Below are positions 35,212 through 44,250 of a stretch of 64,000 bases of DNA, in pieces; position 1 is the stretch's first letter, and every line of letters starts with the position of its first letter. The position numbers and the translations under genes were made by a program. Below the pieces are notes generated by a model. It had not been told where the DNA came from and ran no database searches. It was given only the letters and a program-made list of their open reading frames with translations. The stretch is from the NCBI RefSeq assembly GCF_003668565.1, contig NZ_RCWJ01000002.1, forward strand, positions 558,001 through 622,000, given 5' to 3'. The stretch comes from Mycetocola zhadangensis. GTDB lineage: Bacteria > Actinomycetota > Actinomycetes > Actinomycetales > Microbacteriaceae.

Positions 35212-36204
35212 TCAGACCAGCGCTGGCATGACCTCACGTTCGAAGAGTTCGATCCCCGAGCGGTCGTATGCCGCCTCGGGGAAGTACGTGATCGCGTAGG
35301 CGAGTCCCTTGTCGCGCATTGCCGAGAGTCGCTCGGCGACCTGCTCGGGGGTTCCGACACCGAGCGCATTACCGCTCCGGTACTCGGCCATGAAGCTGGC
35401 TGCTTTCGCTTCGCCGAGGTAGGGGGTGACCCTCGCCTGGATGGCGTCGAGCCGGTCGGCGACCTCAGCTTCGGTGTCAGCAATCACGACGTTGTAGTTC
35501 GAGCTGCGCACGATCTCCTGGAAGTCTCGCCCGACCTTGTCACAGTGGGCACGAAGGATGTCGCTCTTGTGGGTGAAGCCGTCGGGTGATCCGTCGAAGT
35601 TCGTGTACTGAGCGTACTTCGCCGCGATCCGGAGGGTCACTTTCTCGCCGCCACCGGCGATCCAGAACGGGATGCCCGAGCCCTGAAGCGGAAGCGGGCG
35701 AACAATGGCGCCGTCCACCTGGTAGTGCTTGCCGTCGAGGGTGGCTGTGCCGGTTTCCCAGGCCTGCTTCATGATCTGCACACCCTCGTCGAGCCGACCG
35801 AGGCGGTCGCCAGCGCTCGGGAAACCGTAGCCGTACGCACGCCACTCGTGCTCATACCAGCCGCCGCCGATGCCCATCTCGACGCGACCGCCCGAGATGA
35901 CGTCGATCGTCGCCGCGACCTTGGCCAGGTACGCCGGGTTGCGGTAGCTCATGCAGGTGCACATCTGGCCGAGGCGCACGCGCTTTGTCGTGGCTGCGAA
36001 CGCGGACATCAGCGTCCAGGCCTCGTGCGTTGCTTCTTCGCTCGGCTCGGGCGTCGTGTGAAAGTGGTCGTACACCCAGATCGACTCCCACTCGCCCGCG
36101 TCGGCGTGGGCCGCGAGGCTGTTCATCGTTGCCCACTGTTCAGCCGGGTCAATTCCTACGAGGTCAAAGCGCCAACCCTGTGGCACAAACATTCCAAATC
36201 TCAT
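35212..36204 (-). CDS. LLM-class (F420-dependent type) oxidoreductase
   Basis: A 330-residue luciferase-like monooxygenase. Family phrases are RFGMFVPQGWR at the start, WVYDHFHTTPEP, LGQMCTCMSYRNPAYLAKVAATIDVISGGR and MGIGGGWYEHEWRAYGYGFP. This branch mostly uses coenzyme F420, in line with the Fgd gene at 17179. The reaction is not predictable. The gene is monocistronic and sits upstream of a terminator. Confidence 0.85.
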   Translation of the reverse strand: MRFGMFVPQGWRFDLVGIDPAEQWATMNSLAAHADAGEWESIWVYDHFHTTPEPSEEATHEAWTLMSAFAATTKRVRLGQMCTCMSYRNPAYLAKVAATIDVISGGRVEMGIGGGWYEHEWRAYGYGFPSAGDRLGRLDEGVQIMKQAWETGTATLDGKHYQVDGAIVRPLPLQGSGIPFWIAGGGEKVTLRIAAKYAQYTNFDGSPDGFTHKSDILRAHCDKVGRDFQEIVRSSNYNVVIADTEAEVADRLDAIQARVTPYLGEAKAASFMAEYRSGNALGVGTPEQVAERLSAMRDKGLAYAITYFPEAAYDRSGIELFEREVMPALV

Positions 36205-36283
36205 GCGGTCAGCCTATTGGCGGCACCGTCCGTTCTTCGGGGATTGACACAACAAACGATGACGGATGCTGCGTGGCAGCGGA

Positions 36284-38077
36284 CTATCCGCAGGCGAACG
36301 TCCGATCCGTTGTCGTTTGATATCGCTGAATGTCCACGATTCCGGCGCCGACGGCGGTCTCGCTGCCGTCCGGCATGATGCGCTGGACGCTGACGGGGGA
36401 GCGACCGAGAGGGATCGATGACGGCACGGTGGCGTTGGTCAGCTGAACGTACGGGTTCCATCCGTCGGCGGTGTTCGCAATCTTGACCCCGTTGACGTAG
36501 AGGTTGTACTTCAGGGTCGCTGGGTCGACACCGGTCGGGGGAGTCCATCTGTACGTGGCCATCCACGACGGCGATGCCGAGGATTCACACGTGAGCTGCG
36601 TCACAACGTGCTCTGGTGTGCTCATCCTCGCGTTCGTCGCACCGACGTTTTTCAGCGTGAATGTCTGCGCTGGGTCGTTCGGATTACAGGTGACCTGCTC
36701 GAACCCCGCACCGGAGGTTGCGACTCCGCCGATGACTGACATGCATTTGCCGCTGTTGCGGGCGACGAACTGATATTTGTCGCCCCCAACAGCGATGACG
36801 CTCCACTGCTGGTTGGTTCCCAGGTTGGGTGCATAGAGGATGATGCGTGTTGCATTGTTGCTCGACGCCGCCTCGACGTCCCAGATGATGGCGTTGGAAT
36901 GTTTCGGGACGACTGTGTAGTAACCGTCGGCGTTCGGGCCGGAGAACGACCACTGCTGGTTCGCTGCTGCAGGGTTGCTGCAGGCGTATTGGATGAGCGC
37001 CGTGAAATTGACTGTGCCAGCACCGGTGGCGTCGATGCAGAGCTGGCTCGTGCTGTTGACGATCTGGAACCAGCCGGAGGGAGCACCCACCGCCAGGGTT
37101 GTGACGGTTGCTTTCGGCGACGCGGGTGAAACGTGCGCAGCCCCGTCTTTCGCCACGACGGTGTAGCTGTACGCTGTCGACGCGGCGAGACCGGTAATGA
37201 TGAACGACGTGGCCCCCGTCGTGCTTCCGATCAGCGTTGTATCCCGGTAGATGTCATACCCGGTCACGCCAACATCATCGGTTGCGCCACTCCAGTTCAA
37301 GGTGGTCGACGTTGAGGTCGTGCCGCTGAAGGACAGGCTGGTCGGTGCCTTCGGAGACGCGTCAACGAAAGACTGGGTCACCGAAGACGAAGCCGGACTT
37401 GTCCAGTTGCTGCGCTGCAACACTGTGTTGAACGTAGCCGTCATTGAGGTGTCTGAGGTGATGCCGACGGCGGTCGTCAGCGTTGTTTTCAGACAGTAGA
37501 ACTGTGACGCGCCCGCCGCGAGCGTGCCGGTGAGCACAGGGAACGCCGCCCATGTTCCGCGAACCGGCGAGATCGGGGTGGAGCATCCCTGCGTGATCGT
37601 CGATTTCCACACGTCGACGGTGATGCCCTGGGTGAGTTGGGTCGAACCCGTCGCGGTCGTCGTTGTCGTATAGGCAGCGTCGATCGTTCCGGCGTTGGTG
37701 ATGGTCAGGCCGCCGGTCTTCTCGGTGAGCCCGGCCGAGAAAGTGACGGTCGGCGGCGTGTCGAGTGCGCTCACCGCTTTGATGGACGCAGCCTGCATCA
37801 CGATCGGCGGCTGGGTGGCCCTGTCGTACCAGAGTGCGTACGTCCCATCCGCGCTTCCCGTTGTGAGGAGCGCCAAGAGCACGACGAGAACCGCGGAAGC
37901 ACCGAGAGCAACCCTGCTCTTCGGGCGCCGCGCTCGCCGAACGCGTGCAGTGCGAGCGGGGGCAGGAGCGGGCATCTCGGCTGTCTCGTGAACGGATACG
38001 GTCGTTCTCATCCTACGGATATGCGCGAGCGACTCCGGTTCGACGAGGGCGCGCCTGAACATCACCGCGATGCTCAT
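36284..38077 (-). CDS. Exported protein with SipW-like leader, FN3 domain and ricin-type lectin domain
   Basis: 597 residues. A long basic leader precedes a hydrophobic segment (about 58-76) followed by GTYALW, like SipW-dependent signal peptides whose cleavage region is followed by T-Y-A-x-W/F. A Thr/Ser-rich domain (about 95-235) resembles TasA/CalY-type exported proteins, then come an FN3 domain (about 243-325) and a ricin-type trefoil (about 333-470) with two QQW motifs and a degenerate third. The C-terminal 120 residues are unassigned. It should be secreted and bind glycans. The start is uncertain (ATG 38077, 38062 or 38011); no dedicated signal peptidase gene is in view. Confidence 0.75.
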   Translation of the reverse strand: MSIAVMFRRALVEPESLAHIRRMRTTVSVHETAEMPAPAPARTARVRRARRPKSRVALGASAVLVVLLALLTTGSADGTYALWYDRATQPPIVMQAASIKAVSALDTPPTVTFSAGLTEKTGGLTITNAGTIDAAYTTTTTATGSTQLTQGITVDVWKSTITQGCSTPISPVRGTWAAFPVLTGTLAAGASQFYCLKTTLTTAVGITSDTSMTATFNTVLQRSNWTSPASSSVTQSFVDASPKAPTSLSFSGTTSTSTTLNWSGATDDVGVTGYDIYRDTTLIGSTTGATSFIITGLAASTAYSYTVVAKDGAAHVSPASPKATVTTLAVGAPSGWFQIVNSTSQLCIDATGAGTVNFTALIQYACSNPAAANQQWSFSGPNADGYYTVVPKHSNAIIWDVEAASSNNATRIILYAPNLGTNQQWSVIAVGGDKYQFVARNSGKCMSVIGGVATSGAGFEQVTCNPNDPAQTFTLKNVGATNARMSTPEHVVTQLTCESSASPSWMATYRWTPPTGVDPATLKYNLYVNGVKIANTADGWNPYVQLTNATVPSSIPLGRSPVSVQRIMPDGSETAVGAGIVDIQRYQTTTDRTFACG

Positions 38078-38187
38078 TTACCAAAAAGTGCTGGCTGGGC
38101 GCCTGAATCCACGGTTTCAGAGCCATTTTTGGCAAACGGGCCGTCGAGATCGCGGGCGAGCAGGCTGCGGGCGGAGTGCCGATGGCG

Positions 38188-38301
38188 GGGATGGGCGAGC
38201 GGGTTGGGGGACGGCGAGTGACGGGCCACGGGACGGCGAGAAACGGGCGCGGACGGGGACGGCGGAGTGCGGACGGCGGGGTGGGGGATGGGCGAGCGGG
38301 T
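38188..38301. repeat. G-rich intergenic segment with a repeated 14-mer
   Basis: The 231-base gap between the exported-protein start and the acs stop is strongly G-rich on the plus strand. ATGGGCGAGCGGGT occurs at 38191 and again at 38288, with several GGGACGGCG(A/G) units between. No coding frame is convincing. Confidence 0.45.
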
Positions 38302-38308
38302 GGCGCGG

Positions 38309-40363
38309 TCAGCGGTTGAGCGCGCGCCCCGCTCGAACGATTCGCTCGATCCGCGCCGGCGCTGTCTCGTCCTGCAGGCTCGTCACGTCGCCGAGCGGGC
38401 GCGAGTCGGAGATGTCCCCGAGCAGCCGGCGCATGATCTTGCCCGACCTGGTCTTCGGCAGGTCCGGCACGACGACGACGTCGCGGGGCTTGGCGATCGG
38501 CCCGATCTGCGCGGCAACGTGTTCCCGCAGGACCGTCGTGAGCTCATCGCGAAGCCCCAACCAATACGCGGGGTCCTCGGCTTCGACGCCCTGTGAACGC
38601 TGGGCCGGAATGACGTAAGCCGCAATGGCCTGGCCAGTAATGGCATCCGTCACCCCAACGACGCCAGCCTCGCCCACCGCGGGATGCGCGACGAGCGACG
38701 ATTCGATCTCGATCGTCGACAGCCGGTGCCCCGAAACGTTGATGACGTCGTCAACCCGGCCGAGCACCCAGATGTCGCCGTCGGCGTCCCACTTGGCACC
38801 GTCACCGGAGAAGAAGTAGCCCTGCTTCCAGAATCGGGCCCAGTACGAGTCCCGGTAGCGTTCGGGATTGCCCCAGACGGTGCGGGCGAGCCCGGGGCCC
38901 GGGCGGTCGACGACGAGGTAACCTCCTTCACCGAACGGCACAGGTGTTCCGTCGTCGTCAACGATCAGAGTCGAGAGGCCCGGCAGCGCACGGTTTGCCG
39001 ATCCCGGCTTGAGCGTTGAGATTCCCGGCACGGGTGCCATCACGGCCGCACCCGTCTCTGACTGCCACCAGGTGTCGACGATCGGCGTCTGTCCGCGACC
39101 GATGTGGGTGTGGAACCAGACCCACGCCTCCGGGTTGATGGCTTCGCCGACAGTGCCGAGCAGCCGAAGTGAGGAGAGGTCGTACTCGGTGGGCACTCCA
39201 GCGGGGAACCAGGTCATCAGCGTTCGGATGAGCGTCGGCGCCGTGTAGTACGTCGTCACGCCGTAGCGCTCGATGATTTCGAAGTGCCGCGCGGTGTGCG
39301 GGGTGTTCGGGGTGCCCTCGTAGATCACCTGGCTGAGCCCGTTCGACAGCGGACCGTAAATCTCGTAGGTGTGCGCGGTGACCCAGGCCAGGTCGGCCGT
39401 GCACCAGTGCACGTCGTCGGCTTTCGCGTCGAAGATCGCCCAGTGGCTCCACGACGCCTGTGTCAGGTAGCCGCCCGAGGTGTGCACGAGGCCCTTGGGC
39501 TTGCCTGTCGTCCCCGAGGTGTAGATGATGAACAGCGGTGTCTCGGCATCGAACGCTTGAGGAACATGAACATCGGATGCCACGTCCACCGTGTCGTGCC
39601 ACCACACGTCCCGCCCGGGCGTCCACGCGATGCCGGGGGTTGCATCACCGGTGCGACGCACAACGAGTACGTGCTCGATGCTCGGCACCCCATCGACGGC
39701 GGCATCAGCGTTGCCCTTCACGGCAACCGCCGCCCCGCGACGGAACTGCCCGTCGGTGGTGATGAGCAGCTTCGCCTCGGTGTCTTCCACCCGGAATCGC
39801 AGAGCCTCGGCGCTGAACCCGCCAAACACGAGCGAATGAATGGCCCCGATCCGCGCCACCGCGAGAGTGGCGATGATGGTTTCCGGAATCACCGGCAGGT
39901 AGATGACGACACGGTCACCCTCACCGATGCCGAGTTCGGTCAGCGCGTTCGCGGCCTTCGACACCTCACGCTGTAGCTCGGCGTAACTGATCGTTCGTCG
40001 GTCACCCGGCTCGCCCTCGAAGTACAGGGCCACTTTGTCGCCATTTCCAGCGGCGACGTGCCTGTCAACACAGTTCACGGCGACGTTGAGCTTGCCGCCG
40101 GCGAACCACTCGGCCCGAGGCACACTCAGTTCACCATCGGCGTCCTCGGTCACTGGCTCCCACGAGTGCGTGGTGTGCCACGGTTCCGCCCATTCCAGCC
40201 GCGCAGCGGCCTGAGCCCAGAAACCAATCGGGTCGGCATCCGCTTGCTCCCACTCCACCGCCGAGAAGTTTGCCTGCGCTGTGAACTCCTCCGGCGCGGG
40301 GTAGCGACGTGTCTCCGTGAGCAGGTTCGAAATCGTGGCGGCGGATGCTTCGGGCGCGGTCAT
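38309..40363 (-). CDS. acs: Acetate-CoA ligase (acetyl-CoA synthetase)
   Basis: A 684-residue AMP-forming acyl-CoA synthetase. The P-loop is YTSGTTGKPKGLVHTSGGYL, the second motif DTWWQSETGA, the hinge GRVDDVINVSGHR, and the acetylatable catalytic Lys lies in PKTRSGKIMRRLL. An N-terminal Acs domain (FWAQAAARLEW...) is present. It converts acetate, ATP and CoA to acetyl-CoA. The length is slightly above the usual 650, owing to both ends. It is divergent from the epimerase gene at 40519. Confidence 0.95.
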   Translation of the reverse strand: MTAPEASAATISNLLTETRRYPAPEEFTAQANFSAVEWEQADADPIGFWAQAAARLEWAEPWHTTHSWEPVTEDADGELSVPRAEWFAGGKLNVAVNCVDRHVAAGNGDKVALYFEGEPGDRRTISYAELQREVSKAANALTELGIGEGDRVVIYLPVIPETIIATLAVARIGAIHSLVFGGFSAEALRFRVEDTEAKLLITTDGQFRRGAAVAVKGNADAAVDGVPSIEHVLVVRRTGDATPGIAWTPGRDVWWHDTVDVASDVHVPQAFDAETPLFIIYTSGTTGKPKGLVHTSGGYLTQASWSHWAIFDAKADDVHWCTADLAWVTAHTYEIYGPLSNGLSQVIYEGTPNTPHTARHFEIIERYGVTTYYTAPTLIRTLMTWFPAGVPTEYDLSSLRLLGTVGEAINPEAWVWFHTHIGRGQTPIVDTWWQSETGAAVMAPVPGISTLKPGSANRALPGLSTLIVDDDGTPVPFGEGGYLVVDRPGPGLARTVWGNPERYRDSYWARFWKQGYFFSGDGAKWDADGDIWVLGRVDDVINVSGHRLSTIEIESSLVAHPAVGEAGVVGVTDAITGQAIAAYVIPAQRSQGVEAEDPAYWLGLRDELTTVLREHVAAQIGPIAKPRDVVVVPDLPKTRSGKIMRRLLGDISDSRPLGDVTSLQDETAPARIERIVRAGRALNR

Positions 40364-40369
40364 TCTTTG

Positions 40370-40424
40370 ACGTTACGTGTGGCGGGCGCCCGGCGATAAA
40401 TCACGGCGCAACAGGGAGTAACGT
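40370..40424. promoter_or_regulatory. ACGTTAC / GTAACGT inverted pair in the acs promoter region
   Basis: 7-bp arms at 40370-40376 and 40418-40424, 7 bases or more upstream of the acs ATG on the minus strand. They could be half-sites for a carbon-control regulator; no regulator gene lies near. Confidence 0.25.
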
Positions 40425-40518
40425 GACCGCGTGCTGCGAACATGTGCGGCGGTTGTCCCGCACGCAACCCCCGCAATTTTCCCGACTGGCCGCACCCAAC
40501 ACTGACAGACTGGGCGAC

Positions 40519-41502
40519 ATGTCTGCACAGAGCGTTCTCGTCCTCGGCGGTACCGGAATCATCAGCAGCGCCTCGGTCGCGCTCGCCGCTGAGCGGGGGT
40601 GGGACGTGACCGTCGTCAATCGCGGTAAGTCAACGGACCGTCCTCTCGGCCCCGACATCGAAACCCTCGAAGCCGACATCCGCAACCCGGAGTCCCTTTC
40701 CGCCGCAATCGGCAAGCGCGGCTTCGACGTCGTCGCAGACTTCCTCAGCTTCACGCCGAACCAGCTGCACCTCGACACCTTCCGCGACCGCACCGGCCAG
40801 TATCTCTTCATCAGTTCGGCATCGGCGTACCAGACCCCGCCTGCTCGCATGCCGGTCACGGAATCAACGCCTCTGCGCAACCCGTTCTGGGAATATTCAC
40901 GCAACAAGATCGCCTGCGAAGACGTCCTCGTCGCCGAATACCGGGCATCCGGTTACCCCATCACCATCGTGCGGCCGTCCCACACCTACGACAGCACCGC
41001 GCTGCCGACCCTCGGTGGTTGGACCGACATCGACCGCATGCGCCGCGGTGTTCCGGTCATCGTGCACGGCGACGGCACGACCCGGTGGACGATCACGCAC
41101 ACTCGTGACTTCGCCGTCGGTTTCGTGGGCCTCTTGGGCCGCGATGCCGCGATCGGCGACACCTTCCACATCACCGGCGACCAGGCGCCAACCTGGGACG
41201 CCATCTACGCTGCGCTCGGTCGGGCCGCTGGCGTCGAGCCGAACCTCGTGCATGTACCAAGCGAGGTCATCGCAGCTGCTTCACCCGAACTGGGTCCCGG
41301 CCTTCTCGGCGACAAAACCCACTCGATGGTGTTCGACAACAGCAAGCTCAAGGCGCTCGTCCCCGACTTCGGCCAGCGAACTTTCTTCGAGGACGGCGCG
41401 CGCGAAATCATTGAATGGCACGAAGCGGATGCCACGCGGCGCGTAACCGATTCCGCTTTCGATGCGCTCTCCGACCGGTTGGCCGAGCGCTTCGGCGTTT
41501 AA
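40519..41502 (+). CDS. NAD(P)-dependent epimerase/dehydratase-like protein (extended SDR)
   Basis: 327 residues. A Rossmann start is LVLGGTGIISSASVALA, with the variant GGTGxI(S) motif, then VVNRGKS, and Y-x3-K is present as YSRNK in WEYSRNKIACEDVLV. The middle (RPSHTYDSTALPTLGGW) and the family's FHITGD phrase place it near NAD-epimerases annotated as mRNA-binding-like or isoflavone-reductase-like SDRs. The substrate is unknown. ATG 40519 is chosen as the first start next to the conserved strand. Its 3' end overlaps the convergent FUSC gene by 4 bases. Confidence 0.82.
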   Translation: MSAQSVLVLGGTGIISSASVALAAERGWDVTVVNRGKSTDRPLGPDIETLEADIRNPESLSAAIGKRGFDVVADFLSFTPNQLHLDTFRDRTGQYLFISSASAYQTPPARMPVTESTPLRNPFWEYSRNKIACEDVLVAEYRASGYPITIVRPSHTYDSTALPTLGGWTDIDRMRRGVPVIVHGDGTTRWTITHTRDFAVGFVGLLGRDAAIGDTFHITGDQAPTWDAIYAALGRAAGVEPNLVHVPSEVIAAASPELGPGLLGDKTHSMVFDNSKLKALVPDFGQRTFFEDGAREIIEWHEADATRRVTDSAFDALSDRLAERFGV

Positions 41503-42581
41503 CCGACGATCGGCTTGGGGTGGCGCACCCGGTGTGTGGCCAGGATGAGTACGGCGGCAACGGCGACGCCGACCACAGTCTCCAGACCACGGTCGATCAC
41601 GAGCGGGAGCACAGGCACCGGCCCGTTCAGAAGCCCCATCCCAACGGTCAGTGGGGTGAGGAAGAGCAGGGCCGCGGCGTAATTCCGCAGAACGACGAGC
41701 TCGGTCCCCGCTTGGAGCGCAACCAGAATCAGGACGAGCAACAGCCCTTGCGGCTGCCAGCCGAACAGCAGGATCGCGACGATCAGTCCGATGAGTGTGC
41801 CGAGCACGCGGTGGCTTCCGCGGATGAGCTGGCCAGAGGTTGAGGCGCCCACGACGGGCACTACCGCGGACACCATTGCCCAGTACGGATGCTGCCAACC
41901 CAGAGCCAGCGAAATCGCACCGGCGACAAAGGCACCGACAAAGCACATGAGTGCGTGGGTGGAAATCAGTCGCCAGTTTCGCGACGCGGGTCGAAGCGCT
42001 GGGTAGGAGCCGGTCGGTTCTCCAGCCAGTCGTCTCCGTGCACGAAGTCTCTGTTTCCCGGCGCCTGAGATCAACGTGACCAAAAGAGTGAAGACGAGCG
42101 CGGACGAGGCAAGAAGAGCGGCGACGCCGACGCCGGGCCAGGTTGCCGGCAACGACGCCGAGACGCCAAGCCCAAAGACGAAGAACACGCTTCCGGCTGG
42201 TCGCCAGGATCGTGCGTCCGCAATGACGGTTCCGAGTCCAGCCGCACTCGCGATCAGAAGGAGAATCAACCAGCCAGGCGCATCGGCGGCGGAGAGCGCC
42301 GCCCCCAGGATGATGAGCGCGACCTGACAGGTTCCGAACTCCGCCTGAACGGCAAGGCGTTGGCGTGTCGGAGCCATCCGTCCGTAGACCGAGGCCAGTG
42401 CTGCGAGCAGTGCATATCCGGCGAGCTCAAGATGCCCCACAGTGAGAAGCAGGATGAGCGGTCCTGAGATCGAGAACACGACGCGAAGAGCAACCTTGTG
42501 TGCACCCAGATGTGGACCGAATCGCACCAGCTCGCGGGGATCGAACAGAATCCCATCGGTGCGGTACCGGTCAGGCTTCAT
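41499..42581 (-). CDS. FUSC-family (aromatic acid exporter-like) membrane protein
   Basis: 360 residues with two blocks of membrane helices (about 35-175 and 215-345), separated by a basic cytoplasmic loop (KQRLRARRRLAGEP). The second block has WAMVSAVVPVVGASTSGQLIRGSHRVLGTLIG, the FUSC/ArAE signature (G-x-R-x-x-G-T-x-x-G). These proteins are linked to export of aromatic acids or to envelope function. The gene is convergent with the epimerase gene. The amino-acid permease lies 82 bases upstream. Confidence 0.82.
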   Translation of the reverse strand: MKPDRYRTDGILFDPRELVRFGPHLGAHKVALRVVFSISGPLILLLTVGHLELAGYALLAALASVYGRMAPTRQRLAVQAEFGTCQVALIILGAALSAADAPGWLILLLIASAAGLGTVIADARSWRPAGSVFFVFGLGVSASLPATWPGVGVAALLASSALVFTLLVTLISGAGKQRLRARRRLAGEPTGSYPALRPASRNWRLISTHALMCFVGAFVAGAISLALGWQHPYWAMVSAVVPVVGASTSGQLIRGSHRVLGTLIGLIVAILLFGWQPQGLLLVLILVALQAGTELVVLRNYAAALLFLTPLTVGMGLLNGPVPVLPLVIDRGLETVVGVAVAAVLILATHRVRHPKPIVG

Positions 42582-42663
42582 TCTTTTTCCCTCGACTCGC
42601 CCTGCGCCAGGCTCCCTTTCGGCCTACGCTCGGCCGCAGGCAGGAGCGTTCAGAGCGTCGGCG

Positions 42664-44121
42664 TCAGGTCCCCGTCGGCGTGCTGGATGTGCGGTGCCGC
42701 GGGCTGTCCGGGTTCATGAGCGAGTGGCGCCGTCCATAGAAGAAGTAGATGGCGAGCCCGATCACGAGCCAGACGCCAAACCGCACCCACGTCTCCCAGT
42801 GCAGCTGCGCCATGAGAAAAGCGGATGCCAGAACTCCGAAGGCAGGAACGACCGGCATAAACGGCAGCCGGAAGGTCCGCGGAGCATCCGGTTTCCGGTA
42901 CCGGAACACGATCACCGCAGTACACACCACGACGAATGCCGCGAGGATGCCGATGTTGGTCAGGTCTGCCACCTCCTTGATCGGGAAGACACCCGCCAGG
43001 AATGCCGAAGAGATCCCGGCGATCCAGGTCACACGTTGTGGAGTGCCGCGCCTATCTGTCTTGGAGAACCAGGCGGGCAAGAGCCCATCGCGGCTCATCG
43101 AGAACCACACCCGAGTGACACCGAGGAGGAACGTCAGCATGACGGTGAGGATGGAGAGCACGGCGAACATCGCGATGATGGTCGCAATGACCGGGAGCCC
43201 GACGCTTTGAAACGCGGAGGCGAAGCCCGCTGTGGGTGAAATGTCCTTGTAATTTTGCATTCCGGTCAGCACGAGAGTGGCGGCGGCATACAGCAGCATG
43301 GCGATGATGAGCGACAGGATGATCGCTTTCGGCATGTGCTTTTTGCCGTCCGTCGACTCCTCAGCGGCCGTACTCATCGCGTCGTAACCAAAGACGGCGA
43401 AGAAGACCGTCGCCGCGCCAGCCACAACAGGCCCGAAGCCGCTTGGCATGAACGGGTTGTAGTTCGCCGTGTCGATGAAGAAGATTCCAAGTCCGATAAT
43501 GAACAGAATGAGCAGGACTTTGATCACGACCGCGACGAGTTCAAATCGGCCGAACGCCCGTGTTCCGCGACTGAGGATCCAGGTCACCAGAAGACACACG
43601 ACGATGGCAGGAAGGTTCACTACTCCGCCACGGCCCTCATCGAAGGTTGAGGTGAGCTCGACCGGCATTTGGATGCCAATCCCCGACAGGAACGCATCAA
43701 AGTATCCGGAGATGCCGATGGCCACAACGGCGACAATGGCGATGTACTCCAGGAGCAGGTCCCAGCCGATGAACCAACCGATGATTTCCCCGAGGGCAAC
43801 GTAGCCGTAGGTATACGCGGAGCCCGCTCGCGGGATCATTCCCGCGAATTCGGCGTAGGACAGCGCCGCCGCGGCAGACGCGAGTCCAGCGATCAGGAAG
43901 GAAATCAATACAGCTGGGCCGACTCCTGGTGAGCCTTCGCTTCCCGCTGCGACCAGCCCGGCAAGCGAGAAGATGCCGACACCGATGATGCCGCCGACGC
44001 CGATGGCTGTGAGTTGCCACAGCCCGAGGGTTTTCGCCAACCCGCTGTGTTTGCTCTCCTCCTCGATGTCCTCAATGGGCTTGCGCCGCAGAACCGATCG
44101 GCTGGAGTGTGTCGCGGTCAT
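42664..44121 (-). CDS. Amino acid permease (APC family, cationic-type)
   Basis: 485 residues with 12 or so membrane segments. Helix 1 is GLWQLTAIGVGGIIGVGIF, the APC substrate-binding motif, preceded by the cytoplasmic LRRKPIEDI seen in YfnA/CAT-type permeases. FAVFGYDAMSTAAEES and PRAIILSL-like phrases (here PKAIILSL) are typical. It probably imports an amino acid with protons. The neighbouring gene upstream is threonine aldolase, which may be coincidence. Confidence 0.9.
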   Translation of the reverse strand: MTATHSSRSVLRRKPIEDIEEESKHSGLAKTLGLWQLTAIGVGGIIGVGIFSLAGLVAAGSEGSPGVGPAVLISFLIAGLASAAAALSYAEFAGMIPRAGSAYTYGYVALGEIIGWFIGWDLLLEYIAIVAVVAIGISGYFDAFLSGIGIQMPVELTSTFDEGRGGVVNLPAIVVCLLVTWILSRGTRAFGRFELVAVVIKVLLILFIIGLGIFFIDTANYNPFMPSGFGPVVAGAATVFFAVFGYDAMSTAAEESTDGKKHMPKAIILSLIIAMLLYAAATLVLTGMQNYKDISPTAGFASAFQSVGLPVIATIIAMFAVLSILTVMLTFLLGVTRVWFSMSRDGLLPAWFSKTDRRGTPQRVTWIAGISSAFLAGVFPIKEVADLTNIGILAAFVVVCTAVIVFRYRKPDAPRTFRLPFMPVVPAFGVLASAFLMAQLHWETWVRFGVWLVIGLAIYFFYGRRHSLMNPDSPRHRTSSTPTGT

Positions 44122-44250
44122 CGGGACCCCCTGTCCACCTTCCCGACCGGGTGTTCACCGACGGTGAGCCGTGCAGCGGTGAGAAGACAGTGGAAGTTTT
44201 ACAAGGGGGTCGAGTGTGCGCAAGAACCTCGACATCTGTCCTGTTTTGGG

